The position numbers and the translations under genes were made by a program. Below, piece after piece: positions 5,014-10,631 of a DNA stretch of 10,631 nt. The notes beneath the pieces were generated by a model. That model was not told the DNA's origin, did no database searches, and worked only from the letters and a program-made list of their open reading frames with translations. Numbering within the stretch: the first letter of the stretch is position 1; each line of letters opens with the position of its first letter. Source of the DNA: DASPLH01 sp035627675 (lineage in GTDB: Bacteria > Acidobacteriota > Terriglobia > Terriglobales > Acidobacteriaceae); contig DASPLH010000069.1 in the NCBI GenBank assembly GCA_035627675.1, positions 1 to 10,631 of the forward strand, given 5' to 3'.

Positions 5014-6722
5014 TCTTCTTCCGCAAACCTCTCAGCGGTGTTGAACATCCGGCGATGGAAGCCGATGTTGTCATTGTCGGCGGCGGGCCTGCCGGCATGG
5101 CCTGCGCGCTTCGGCTCTCGCAACTGGTCGACGAGCACAACTCCAAGAATCCTGACGCGCAGCTTTCGAAAGTGAACATTTACGTGCTGGAGAAGGCGCG
5201 CGAAATCGGCCAGCACTGCCTTAGCGGCGCGCTGCTCGATCCTCGCGCGATGGACGAGCTGTTGCCCGGCTGGAAGAACGAGGCGCCCATCGAGGCGGAA
5301 GTGAAAAAGGAGGCCGTGTACTTCCTGACGAAAAACAGGAAGTTCAAGGCTCCGATCACGCCTCCGCCGCTGCGCGACCACGGCAACTACGTCATTTCGA
5401 TCAACCGGTTCGTGAAGTGGCTCGGGTCGAAGGTGGAGGAGACCGGGATCACGATCTTCACCGGCTTTGCCGGCAGCGAGTTGCTCGTGGACGGGAACCG
5501 GGTCGCCGGTGTTCGCACCGACGACAAGGGCGTGGATAAGCGGAACGAGCCGAAGGGGAACTTCGAGCCTGGCTACGACCTGCAATCGAAGGTTGTGATC
5601 CTTGCCGAGGGGGCGCGCGGTTCGCTGACGAAGCAACTCGTGGGACGGTTCCAACTCGACAAGGAACGCAACCCGCAGACGTACGGCGTGGGCGTTAAGG
5701 AACTGTGGGAGCTGCCGCCGGGACGCATCGCCGAAGGCGAAGTGATCTACACGATGGGATACCCGCTGACGACGAAGGAATACGGCGGGTCGTGGATCTA
5801 CGGCGGCAAGAACAACGTTGTGTCGCTTGGCTTCGTGACGGGGCTGGACTATCCGGACCCGGCGACGGACCCGCAGCACGTGCTCCAGGAGTTCAAGAAG
5901 CATCCTTGGGTCGCGAAGCTGCTCGAGGGCGGAAAGATGATCCGCTACGGGGCGAAGACGCTGCCGTACGGCGGCTGGTGGTCGATCCCGCCGCTGGCAG
6001 GCGACGGCTGGATGATCGTTGGCGACTCGGCCGGGTTCCTGAACTCGCAGCGGCTCAAGGGAATCCATCTGGCGATCAAGAGCGGAATGCTGGCGGCGGA
6101 GACGGCGTTCGAAGCGCTGGTCGCACAGAGGTTCGACGCCGGGCAACTGGGGAAGTTCCAGGAGCGGGTGGAGAACTCGTGGATCAAGACCGAGCTATGG
6201 CCCGTGCGCAACTTCCACCAGGGATTCGAGCACGGCCTGGTGCACGGCATGGTTCATGCCGGAATACAGCAGTTCACCGGCGGGCGAGGACTGCACGAGC
6301 GCTACGCCGCTCATGCCGGGCATCGGCGGCTGAAGCACAAGTACGAGATGCTGGGACACGAGGCCGAACGCCCGTTCCGCGGCCCGGCCAAAGGCGATGG
6401 CAAGCTCGCGTTCGACAAGCTGACGGACCTCTACCACTCGGGAACCAGGCACGAGGAGGATCAACCGGCGCACCTCGTCATTCACGACACGAATATCTGC
6501 TCGACCCGGTGCGTGCAGGAATTTGGAAACCCGTGCCAGTACTTCTGCCCGGCGAACGTTTACGAGATGGTGGACTCTCCGGACGTGCCCGGCGGAAAAG
6601 AGATTCACCTGAACCCGTCGAACTGCGTGCACTGCAAGACGTGCGACATCATGGACCCTTACGAGATCATCACGTGGGTTCCTCCTGAGGGCGGGGGCGG
6701 TCCGAACTATGACGGAATGTGA
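5010..6722 (+). CDS. Electron transfer flavoprotein:ubiquinone oxidoreductase
   Basis: 570 aa, typical for ETF-QO. This monotopic membrane protein oxidises reduced ETF and reduces the quinone pool. The FAD-binding motif VIVGGGPAGM (21-30) lies near the N-terminus. A hydrophobic quinone/membrane region follows in the middle, including SIPPLAGDGWMIVGDSAG, the second FAD contact. The C-terminal 4Fe-4S domain has C513-x25-C539-x2-C542-x2-C545 (CPANVYE and CVHCKTC) and ends in the typical GGGGPNYDGM. The ATG at 5010 overlaps the previous stop (ATGA) and has no Shine-Dalgarno of its own. An alternative ATG at 5055 (MEADVVIVGGG) matches where many family members begin; the 15 extra residues could come from a junction made when the preceding cassette entered. 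A terminator directly after the stop closes the cluster. Confidence 0.95.
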   Translation: MIFFRKPLSGVEHPAMEADVVIVGGGPAGMACALRLSQLVDEHNSKNPDAQLSKVNIYVLEKAREIGQHCLSGALLDPRAMDELLPGWKNEAPIEAEVKKEAVYFLTKNRKFKAPITPPPLRDHGNYVISINRFVKWLGSKVEETGITIFTGFAGSELLVDGNRVAGVRTDDKGVDKRNEPKGNFEPGYDLQSKVVILAEGARGSLTKQLVGRFQLDKERNPQTYGVGVKELWELPPGRIAEGEVIYTMGYPLTTKEYGGSWIYGGKNNVVSLGFVTGLDYPDPATDPQHVLQEFKKHPWVAKLLEGGKMIRYGAKTLPYGGWWSIPPLAGDGWMIVGDSAGFLNSQRLKGIHLAIKSGMLAAETAFEALVAQRFDAGQLGKFQERVENSWIKTELWPVRNFHQGFEHGLVHGMVHAGIQQFTGGRGLHERYAAHAGHRRLKHKYEMLGHEAERPFRGPAKGDGKLAFDKLTDLYHSGTRHEEDQPAHLVIHDTNICSTRCVQEFGNPCQYFCPANVYEMVDSPDVPGGKEIHLNPSNCVHCKTCDIMDPYEIITWVPPEGGGGPNYDGM

Positions 6723-6727
6723 GACTT

Positions 6728-6755
6728 GGGGCGCTGCGGCGCCCCTTGTCTTTGT
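6728..6755 (+). terminator. Terminator hairpin right after ETF-QO
   Basis: GGGGCGC (6728-6734) and GCGCCCC (6739-6745) form a perfect 7-bp stem with a TGCG loop, followed by T-rich TTGTCTTTGT. It begins 5 bp after the stop codon. Confidence 0.7.
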
Positions 6756-6807
6756 GCGAGACTTTTTCGGGGTCGAGGGGTTTCGGATCAATACATCTGT
6801 TGTTCTC

Positions 6808-6834
6808 CTTGGTCCGTGTCTCTCCGGGACCGAG
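6808..6834 (+). other. Hairpin between the two terminators
   Basis: CTTGGTCC (6808-6815) and GGACCGAG (6827-6834) form an 8-bp stem with one G-U pair and an 11-nt loop. No T-run follows. It is one of three hairpins stacked within 155 bp after the etf cluster. Confidence 0.5.
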
Positions 6835-6848
6835 GTGGTTTGCCAGAC

Positions 6849-6881
6849 GGGTCCGGCGTTCCCTCCGGACCCGCTTTTTTT
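6849..6881 (+). terminator. Strong rho-independent terminator
   Basis: GGGTCCGG (6849-6856) and CCGGACCC (6865-6872) form a perfect 8-bp stem with an 8-nt loop. Two bases later come seven T (6875-6881). This is the most classic terminator in the window and a backup end for the etf transcript. Confidence 0.9.
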
Positions 6882-6892
6882 GTCCTGCGGGC

Positions 6893-6935
6893 GAACTGCC
6901 CCACCCTCTCGCTTCGCGAGAAGGGTAGGGCACCC
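6893..6935. repeat. REP-like hairpin, CTCGC-TTC-GCGAG type, copy at the moaA side
   Basis: Identical by eye over 43 bases to 163-205. It is followed at once by a fragment of the other repeat type (GGTAGATGTAGGGCACCC, 6936-6953), the same pairing of repeat types as in the 105-205 region. Confidence 0.85.
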
Positions 6936-6963
6936 GGTAGATGTAGGGCACCCGGCTGGCTTT

Positions 6964-7014
6964 GGGATGGATCCCACATTTGCTCCGCCTGCGGCTCCGC
7001 AGATGTGGGGCACC
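6964..7014. repeat. REP-like hairpin, ATGTGGG type, copy 3
   Basis: The arms CCCACAT and ATGTGGG are perfect complements around a core of TTGCTCCGCC and TGCGGCTCCGCAG. The context GGGATGGATC at the left end is shared with copy 1. A right-arm fragment (GGCAGATGTGGGGCACC) follows at 7036-7052. Confidence 0.8.
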
Positions 7015-7067
7015 GATGGCCGGTGTGGGACACCCGGCAGATGTGGGGCACCGTGCCGGGAGCTCTG

Positions 7068-7083
7068 CGTGAGTTAAATCACA
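7068..7083 (+). promoter_or_regulatory. CRP/FNR-family-type palindrome upstream of moaA
   Basis: CGTGA-GTTAAA-TCACA matches the CRP consensus TGTGA-N6-TCACA at nine of ten half-site positions. Its centre (7075.5) lies about 41 bp upstream of a start inferred from the TATAAT box, which is the class II activator position. The absence of a good -35 hexamer fits activator dependence. The cognate regulator is not in this window. Confidence 0.55.
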
Positions 7084-7103
7084 GCTTTGCATGGGAGGAC
7101 TCG

Positions 7104-7109
7104 TATAAT
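7104..7109 (+). promoter_or_regulatory. Consensus -10 box of the moaA leader transcript
   Basis: A perfect TATAAT. The hexamer at 17-bp spacing (ACAGCT, 7081-7086) is no -35, and it overlaps the right half of the CRP-like palindrome. Transcription would start near 7116, about 200 nt before the moaA ATG. Confidence 0.65.
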
Positions 7110-7115
7110 TGGGAG

Positions 7116-7314
7116 CAGTTTCCGATCGGTTCGGACCTGTGGAATACCTGGTCGAACCGGCGATGCTGCTTGCCGTTGGAATCCGGTGGGTGGCTCAGGG
7201 TGACAGGGGAAACCCTCTCACCTCCCGTGCTTGGAAAGGGAACGCGTCAGACCCGCAGTCTGCCTGCCTGTTCTCCTCCGCGCACACATCAAGGTTCGGC
7301 CTCGCGAGCGTCCC
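7116..7314 (+). ncRNA. Structured moaA 5' leader, possible riboswitch-like element
   Basis: About 199 nt with several stems. GGTTCGGACC (7128-7137) pairs with GGTCGAACC (7150-7158) with one bulged G, extendable by a C-G pair. GGTG-AC-AGGG (7199-7208) pairs with CCCT-CT-CACC (7213-7222) around a GAAA tetraloop. CAGAC (7248-7252) pairs with GTCTG (7258-7262). A second segment, GGTTCGGCC (7293-7301), lies 13 nt before the ATG and could instead pair with 7150-7158 over nine pairs (one G-U). That would give two exclusive folds, one of them next to the ribosome-binding region. Moco-type riboswitches are known upstream of moaA in other bacteria, but I could not match that consensus. A free small RNA is also possible. 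Confidence 0.45.
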
Positions 7315-8304
7315 ATGCCTCTTGTCGACAAGTTCGGCCGCACGATCACGGATCTACGAGTGTCGGTTACAGACCGCTGCAACTATCGTTGCGTTTACTG
7401 TCGCACCGGCAACGACGGCTTGGCCTTCCCTGAACTTCCCATTGCCGACTACCTGCGCATGGCCCGGGTGTTCGTCGGGCTGGGAATGAGGAAGATACGG
7501 CTGACGGGTGGCGAGCCGCTCCTGAGAACAGGGCTGGTTGAACTGGTCGCGGAGCTGGCGAAATTGCGGACCATCGACGGCGATCGACTCGACCTGGCCA
7601 TCACGACCAACGGGCATCTGCTGGAGAAGTTGGCGAAGCCGCTGGCGGACGCCGGGCTGAACCGCGTAACCGTAAGTATGGATGCCGTGGACGCCGACCG
7701 CTTCGCGCGGATCACGCGGGTTCACAACGGGCTTGAACACGTGCTTGCCGGCATCCGCGCGGCGAAGCACTTCGGGCTCGGGCCTGTGAAGATCAACTGC
7801 GTGCTGCTACGCGGGTTCAACGACGACCAGATCGGTGCCTTCGGCAAGTTCGCGCGCGAAGAGCGGGTCATCGTCCGCTTCATCGAATTCATGCCGCTGG
7901 AAGAAGACCGTGTCTGGTCGCCGGAGATCGTGGTGACGCTGCACGAGGTCGTGGAGCGGATGAGCGAGTTCATGCCGCTGCGCGAGACGGGACACGCCGC
8001 GAGCGAGACCTCGCGGAACTATGTGTTTGAGGACGGCGTGGGCGAGATCGGAGTGATCGCTCCGGTGTCCTTGCCCTTCTGCGGCGCGTGCTCGCGCATA
8101 CGGCTGACCAGCGATGGAAAGATCCGCACGTGCCTGTTCTCCGTGCGCGAACACGACCTGCATCGCCGGATGCGCGATGGCGCGAGCGATGAAGAACTGG
8201 CGGCGTTCATACAGCATGCGGTGGATCAGAAAGAAGAGCGGCATCACATCGGCGAACCGACATTCCTGCCGCCTTCGAGAAGTATGGTCCACATAGGCGG
8301 CTGA
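7315..8304 (+). CDS. moaA: GTP 3',8-cyclase MoaA (molybdenum cofactor biosynthesis)
   Basis: 329 aa, the normal length. This radical-SAM enzyme converts GTP to 3',8-cyclo-7,8-dihydro-GTP, the first step of molybdopterin synthesis. The N-terminal 4Fe-4S motif is C22-x3-C26-x2-C29 (DRCNYRCVYC), with the SAM-binding LTGGEPLLR motif around 63-71. The second, substrate-side cluster is C256-x2-C259-x13-C273 (FCGACSRIRL and RTCLFS). The protein ends in the conserved GG (MVHIGG). The ATG at 7315 is chosen because the family begins PLVDKFGR; an upstream in-frame TTG at 7231 would add 28 unlike residues. No strong Shine-Dalgarno is seen, only a weak GAG/GCGAG near 7303-7308, which fits regulation through the structured leader. 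No other moa gene lies in the window. Confidence 0.95.
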   Translation: MPLVDKFGRTITDLRVSVTDRCNYRCVYCRTGNDGLAFPELPIADYLRMARVFVGLGMRKIRLTGGEPLLRTGLVELVAELAKLRTIDGDRLDLAITTNGHLLEKLAKPLADAGLNRVTVSMDAVDADRFARITRVHNGLEHVLAGIRAAKHFGLGPVKINCVLLRGFNDDQIGAFGKFAREERVIVRFIEFMPLEEDRVWSPEIVVTLHEVVERMSEFMPLRETGHAASETSRNYVFEDGVGEIGVIAPVSLPFCGACSRIRLTSDGKIRTCLFSVREHDLHRRMRDGASDEELAAFIQHAVDQKEERHHIGEPTFLPPSRSMVHIGG

Positions 8305-8326
8305 AGATCAGGCCGCGGGTTGCTGG

Positions 8327-8356
8327 ACGGGGGAGCGGGTGCTCCCCCGTTGCTTT
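8327..8356 (+). terminator. Terminator between convergent moaA and htpX
   Basis: ACGGGGGAGC (8327-8336) and GCTCCCCCGT (8341-8350) form a perfect 10-bp stem with a GGGT loop, followed by TGCTTT on the + strand. It lies between the 3' ends of the two convergent genes and may stop both. The T-tail is better for moaA than for htpX. Confidence 0.75.
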
Positions 8357-9227
8357 AGATCGCGGCTACGAACTGGCCGGAGAGGCCGGCAAGTTCGCGC
8401 AGACGAGCGACGCGCTTCTCCATGGGCGGGTGGGTGGAGAACATGTTCATCAACGCACCGCCCATGCCCGCGAACGGGTTGACGATGTACAGGCTGGCCG
8501 TCGCCGGCTCGGGTTGCATCGGCACGCGCCGCGCGGCGTAGTTCAGCTTCTCGAGAGCCGAGGCCAGGGCCATCGGGTCGCCGCTGATGCGAGCGCCGGT
8601 TTCGTCGGCGAGGTACTCGCGCGAACGCGAGATGCCCATCTGCAACAGCAGCGCAGCGATGGGCGCGACAATCGCCATGGCCAGTCCGCCGGCCACGGAG
8701 CCGCCGTCTTCTTCGTCTCGGCTTGCTCCGCCGAAAATCGCGGCGAACTGAAGCATGTTGCCGATGTAGCTGATCGCGGTGGCGATCATGGCGGCAACGC
8801 TGGCGATCAGGATGTCGCGGTTGCGGATGTGCGCGATCTCGTGAGCCATGACGCCGCGCAATTCGCGCTCGCTGAGCAGGTGCATGATGCCCTCGGTGGC
8901 GGCCACGGCACCGTGCTTCGGGTTGCGGCCGGTGGCAAACGCGTTCGGCTGCGCCTCGGGAATGATGTACACGCGCGGCTTGGGAATCCCGGCCGCAGCC
9001 GACAGTTCCTCGACCATGTTGTGCAGGCGCGGAGCCTCGGCGGGCGAGACTTCGCGGGCGCCGCTCATCTTCAGCACGATCTTGTCGGACCAGAAGTAGG
9101 CGACGAAGTTCATCACCACGGCCAGAAAGCCGAACATGTACATGTACTGCGGGCCGATGAACGAGCCAAGCCCGATCAGGACGGCCGACAGCAAGCCAAG
9201 CAGAAGAATTGTTTTCAACTGATTCAT
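8355..9227 (-). CDS. htpX: HtpX-type membrane zinc metalloprotease
   Basis: 290 aa, typical of HtpX (peptidase family M48), an inner-membrane protease that takes part in quality control of membrane proteins, often under envelope or heat stress. Two N-terminal hydrophobic segments (about 5-25 and 30-47) precede the catalytic domain. The zinc motif HEIAH is at 129-133, with the third ligand probably E204 in SREYLADETGAR. Two more hydrophobic segments lie at about 140-162 and 178-199. THPPMEKRVARL near the end is typical. The start (ATG at 9227-9225) is supported by AAGGA about 4 nt upstream and by the family N-terminus; longer in-frame starts read into the intercistronic hairpin. It follows the HPF-like gene by about 46 bp and is probably co-transcribed with it. 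Confidence 0.95.
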   Translation of the reverse strand: MNQLKTILLLGLLSAVLIGLGSFIGPQYMYMFGFLAVVMNFVAYFWSDKIVLKMSGAREVSPAEAPRLHNMVEELSAAAGIPKPRVYIIPEAQPNAFATGRNPKHGAVAATEGIMHLLSERELRGVMAHEIAHIRNRDILIASVAAMIATAISYIGNMLQFAAIFGGASRDEEDGGSVAGGLAMAIVAPIAALLLQMGISRSREYLADETGARISGDPMALASALEKLNYAARRVPMQPEPATASLYIVNPFAGMGGALMNMFSTHPPMEKRVARLRELAGLSGQFVAAI

Positions 9228-9242
9228 AGTTTCCTTCCCCTT

Positions 9243-9276
9243 TAGAGCAGTTCCGCCTTCTTCGGTAACCGCTCTA
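9243..9276 (-). other. Intercistronic hairpin between the HPF-like gene and htpX
   Basis: TAGAGC (9243-9248) and GCTCTA (9271-9276) are perfect 6-bp arms. A further GTT/AAC pairing lies inside after one mismatch, and a small CCG/CGG stem sits in the loop. The upstream arm includes the HPF-like stop codon. No T-run follows, so a stability or processing role is more likely than termination. Confidence 0.5.
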
Positions 9277-9624
9277 GTACTGGCCTCCAGCGTCGCTCCA
9301 CCTGGACGCATGCAAGCTGGAGCGAGCGGATTCCAGGTCCAACATGCGGCCGACACTGCGCGCCATGCGATCGCCGGCAAGCGCCGCGGCCATCGAGAAA
9401 TCGGTTCCGCGAGCCGTCACGGTTACGTCCAGGCCGATACCGCGCAACTGAATGCGGCAGTCCTTGTCCTCGCCTCCACGCGGGCCGTTCGCGTCCGTCA
9501 GCGTGGCGGTGACCGCGTGAATGCGGGTGGCGTAGCGCCCGAGTGCAAATCTCAGATGCCTGGCGACGTTCTCGCGGACGGTCGTTTCGAGCAATGTATT
9601 GGGCGAACGTACTTCGATTCTCAT
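9274..9624 (-). CDS. HPF/RaiA-family ribosome-associated protein
   Basis: 116 aa, in the range of short hibernation-promoting factors. These bind the 30S subunit and protect or inactivate ribosomes in stress or stationary phase. The family pattern is visible: strand MRIEVRSPN, the first helix TVRENVARHLRFALGRYATRI (split near 15-35), strand VTATLTDANGPRGG with DKDCRIQL, strand LDVTVTARGTD and a second helix SMAAALAGDRMARSVGRML. The NGPRGG-x-DK stretch is common in the RaiA-like proteins of many Gram-negative bacteria. The ATG at 9624-9622 follows GGAGG by 7 nt. It lacks the long C-terminal dimerisation domain of long HPF. It is the first gene of an operon with htpX, which supports a stress role. 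Confidence 0.82.
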   Translation of the reverse strand: MRIEVRSPNTLLETTVRENVARHLRFALGRYATRIHAVTATLTDANGPRGGEDKDCRIQLRGIGLDVTVTARGTDFSMAAALAGDRMARSVGRMLDLESARSSLHASRWSDAGGQY

Positions 9625-9641
9625 CCCGATACCTCCCGACG

Positions 9642-9647
9642 CTTATA
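9642..9647 (-). promoter_or_regulatory. -10 box (TATAAG) of the HPF-like/htpX operon
   Basis: TATAAG reads leftwards about 5 nt before the ribosome-binding site of the HPF-like gene, implying a very short leader. I see no convincing -35 at the expected spacing. Confidence 0.4.
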
Positions 9648-9667
9648 GTTGTACCGGCGCGAGACAG

Positions 9668-9708
9668 TTCGGACAAATAGATAGTTTGGCGGATTACATT
9701 CGGAAAAG
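9668..9708. promoter_or_regulatory. Direct repeat TTCGGAMAA in the divergent promoter region
   Basis: TTCGGACAAA (9668-9677) and TTCGGAAAAG (9699-9708) are 31 bp apart start to start, close to three helical turns. They lie between the divergent HPF-like and nhaR-like genes, the second just upstream of the nhaR-like -10 box. This is a possible operator pair, for example for autoregulation, but no known motif is matched. Confidence 0.3.
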
Positions 9709-9714
9709 ACGAGG

Positions 9715-9720
9715 TATCAT
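9715..9720 (+). promoter_or_regulatory. -10 box (TATCAT) of the nhaR-like gene, probably leaderless
   Basis: TATCAT ends 8 nt before the ATG at 9729, so the transcript would start at or very near the start codon. Upstream of the ATG only a weak GGTG is present as a ribosome-binding site. The bases before the start (CCGTATGGA) match those at the other putatively leaderless gene (1489). Confidence 0.4.
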
Positions 9721-9728
9721 GGTGCCGT

Positions 9729-10625
9729 ATGGAATGGCTCAACTATCACCACCTGCTGTACTTCTGGACCGCAGCGCGCGAGGGAAGCATTGCGCGCGCG
9801 AGCCATCAACTGCGGCTGGCGCAACCCACGATCAGCGGGCAGATCCACGAACTGGAAGAGGCCCTGGGCGAGAAGCTGTTCGCGCGGCAGGGGCGCGGCC
9901 TGGTGCTTACCGACGTCGGCAGGGTGGTGTACCGATACGCGGACGAGATCTTCTCGATCGGCCGCGAGATGCTGGACACCCTGAAGGACCGCCCGACGGG
10001 ACGCCCGATCCGGTTGCAGGTTGGGATTGCGAACGTCGTTCCGAAGCTGATTGCATACCGCATCCTCAAGCCGGCGCTCGAGTTGCCGGAGAAGGTGAAC
10101 GTCATCGTCCACGAGGACAGCCCCGAGCGCCTGCTGGCCTCGCTGGCGACTCACGGACTCGACCTGGTGCTGGCCGATGCTCCGGTGGGAGCGGTGAAGG
10201 TGAAAGCCTTCAGCCACACGCTGGGGGAATGCGGCGTGACGTTTTTTGCCTCGGCGAAGCTGGCTCCGAAGCTGCGGCGCAATTTCCCGAAGTCACTCAA
10301 CGGCGCGCCGATGCTGCTACCGCACGACACGGCCGCCGTGCGCCGTGGCATCGACACCTGGCTCTTGCAGAACGACCTTCGACCCACGACGGTAGGCGAG
10401 TTCGACGATTCGGCGCTGATGATGACCTTCGGCCAGGCGGGCATAGGGGTGTTCCCAGGGTCGTCGGCGATCGAGAAAGAAATTCAGCAGCAATACTCGG
10501 TGCAGCCCATCGGGCGGGTCGAAACCATCCGCGAGCGGTTCTTCGCCATATCGGCGGAACGCAAGCTGAGACACCCGGCGGTGGTGGCGATTTCAGAGAG
10601 GGCAAGGACGGATTTGTTCGGCTAG
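9729..10625 (+). CDS. LysR-family regulator, NhaR-like
   Basis: 298 aa, a complete LysR-type regulator. The N-terminal winged helix-turn-helix (about 1-65) contains NYHHLLYFWTAAREGSIARA and LAQPTISGQIHELEEALGEK, then LFARQGRGLVLTDVGR. The LNYHHLLYFW start and the GRGLVLT-x-VGR wing resemble NhaR, which senses sodium/alkaline conditions in enterobacteria. The effector domain follows at about 93-298 (RLQVGIANVVPKL, then DLVLADAPVG and GIGVFPGSSAIEKE). The target here is unknown, because no Na+/H+ antiporter gene lies in the window. The divergent HPF-like/htpX operon, 104 bp away, is the nearest candidate target. The stop at 10623-10625 leaves only six bases of the window, so downstream genes are not visible. 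Confidence 0.88.
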   Translation: MEWLNYHHLLYFWTAAREGSIARASHQLRLAQPTISGQIHELEEALGEKLFARQGRGLVLTDVGRVVYRYADEIFSIGREMLDTLKDRPTGRPIRLQVGIANVVPKLIAYRILKPALELPEKVNVIVHEDSPERLLASLATHGLDLVLADAPVGAVKVKAFSHTLGECGVTFFASAKLAPKLRRNFPKSLNGAPMLLPHDTAAVRRGIDTWLLQNDLRPTTVGEFDDSALMMTFGQAGIGVFPGSSAIEKEIQQQYSVQPIGRVETIRERFFAISAERKLRHPAVVAISERARTDLFG

Positions 10626-10631
10626 CACAGC

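Larger units (their letters stand above)
6723..7314. other. 592-bp gene-free region: terminators, repeats, regulatory sites, moaA leader
   Basis: No gene is supported. In order it holds the hairpin at 6728-6745, a hairpin at 6808-6834, a strong terminator at 6849-6881, repeats at 6893-7052, a CRP-like palindrome at 7068-7083, a TATAAT box at 7104-7109 and a structured leader up to the moaA start. Open frames across this stretch run through the palindromes and do not look like proteins. Confidence 0.7.

Noticed and set aside
4525..5015. Target-site duplication flanking the four-helix-bundle cassette
   Set aside because: The flanks (AATCATCG and AATGATCT) are only loosely alike and offset differently from the arms, so no duplication can be claimed.
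105..7052. CRISPR array
   Set aside because: The repeats are few, hairpin-forming, widely scattered or abutting, and lack regular spacers; no cas genes are present.
7127..7159. tRNA-like GGTTCG arm in the moaA leader
   Set aside because: No acceptor stem, anticodon arm or CCA context can be built around it.
7116..7314. Cobalamin riboswitch, 6S RNA or SRP RNA in the moaA leader
   Set aside because: GTCAGACCC and a loose pairing of the ends hinted at these, but the conserved cores I know for these RNAs are not present.
7231..7314. Longer MoaA start at a TTG
   Set aside because: It adds 28 residues unlike the family, has no ribosome-binding site and would cover the structured leader.
9242..9742. 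A 166-codon - strand open frame overlapping the HPF-like gene
   Set aside because: It is out of frame with a good family match, crosses the divergent promoter region and has no recognisable protein features.

Overview
The window looks like chromosomal DNA of a GC-rich, aerobic or facultative bacterium, most likely an Acidobacteriota (Terriglobia-like). I base this on gene content and on intergenic hairpin repeats of the 'gatgtggggcac' and 'gaagccgtgcc' type, which I associate with that phylum. This is recognition from memory, not a database match. No rRNA, tRNA, CRISPR array or recognisable transposase gene is present.

Layout. Positions 1-467 hold only REP-like hairpin repeats. Next come a YihY/BrkB-family membrane protein (468-1454, +) and a small four-cysteine protein of unknown function (1489-1764, +), ended by a UUCG-loop terminator. 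A repeat-rich gap (1765-2119) leads to an electron-transfer cluster: etfB (2120-2893), two short two-helix membrane proteins that look like paralogues (2976-3209 and 3283-3531), etfA (3547-4536), a four-helix-bundle (23S rRNA IVP/Avd-like) protein (4600-5013) and ETF:quinone oxidoreductase (5010-6722). After two terminator-like hairpins and more repeats come a CRP-like palindrome, a perfect TATAAT box, a structured leader of about 200 nt and moaA (7315-8304). moaA faces htpX (8355-9227, -), which is preceded in the same operon by an HPF/RaiA-like gene (9274-9624, -). That operon is divergent from an NhaR-like LysR regulator (9729-10625, +).

How the genes work together. EtfA and EtfB form the soluble FAD/AMP heterodimer that collects electrons from acyl-CoA and related dehydrogenases. 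ETF-QO passes them to the membrane quinone pool. The two small membrane proteins sit between the ETF subunit genes and may be accessory to this chain. HtpX (membrane-protein quality control), the HPF-like protein (ribosome protection) and the NhaR-like regulator form a plausible stress module. MoaA starts molybdenum-cofactor synthesis.

The most notable signals are these. (1) A 31-bp imperfect inverted repeat built of AGTTTCN heptads exactly brackets the four-helix-bundle gene between etfA and the ETF-QO gene. (2) The moaA leader contains two segments able to pair with the same third segment, and a CRP-type site lies about 41 bp upstream of the inferred start. (3) A tandem pair of paralogous small membrane proteins lies inside the etf cluster.
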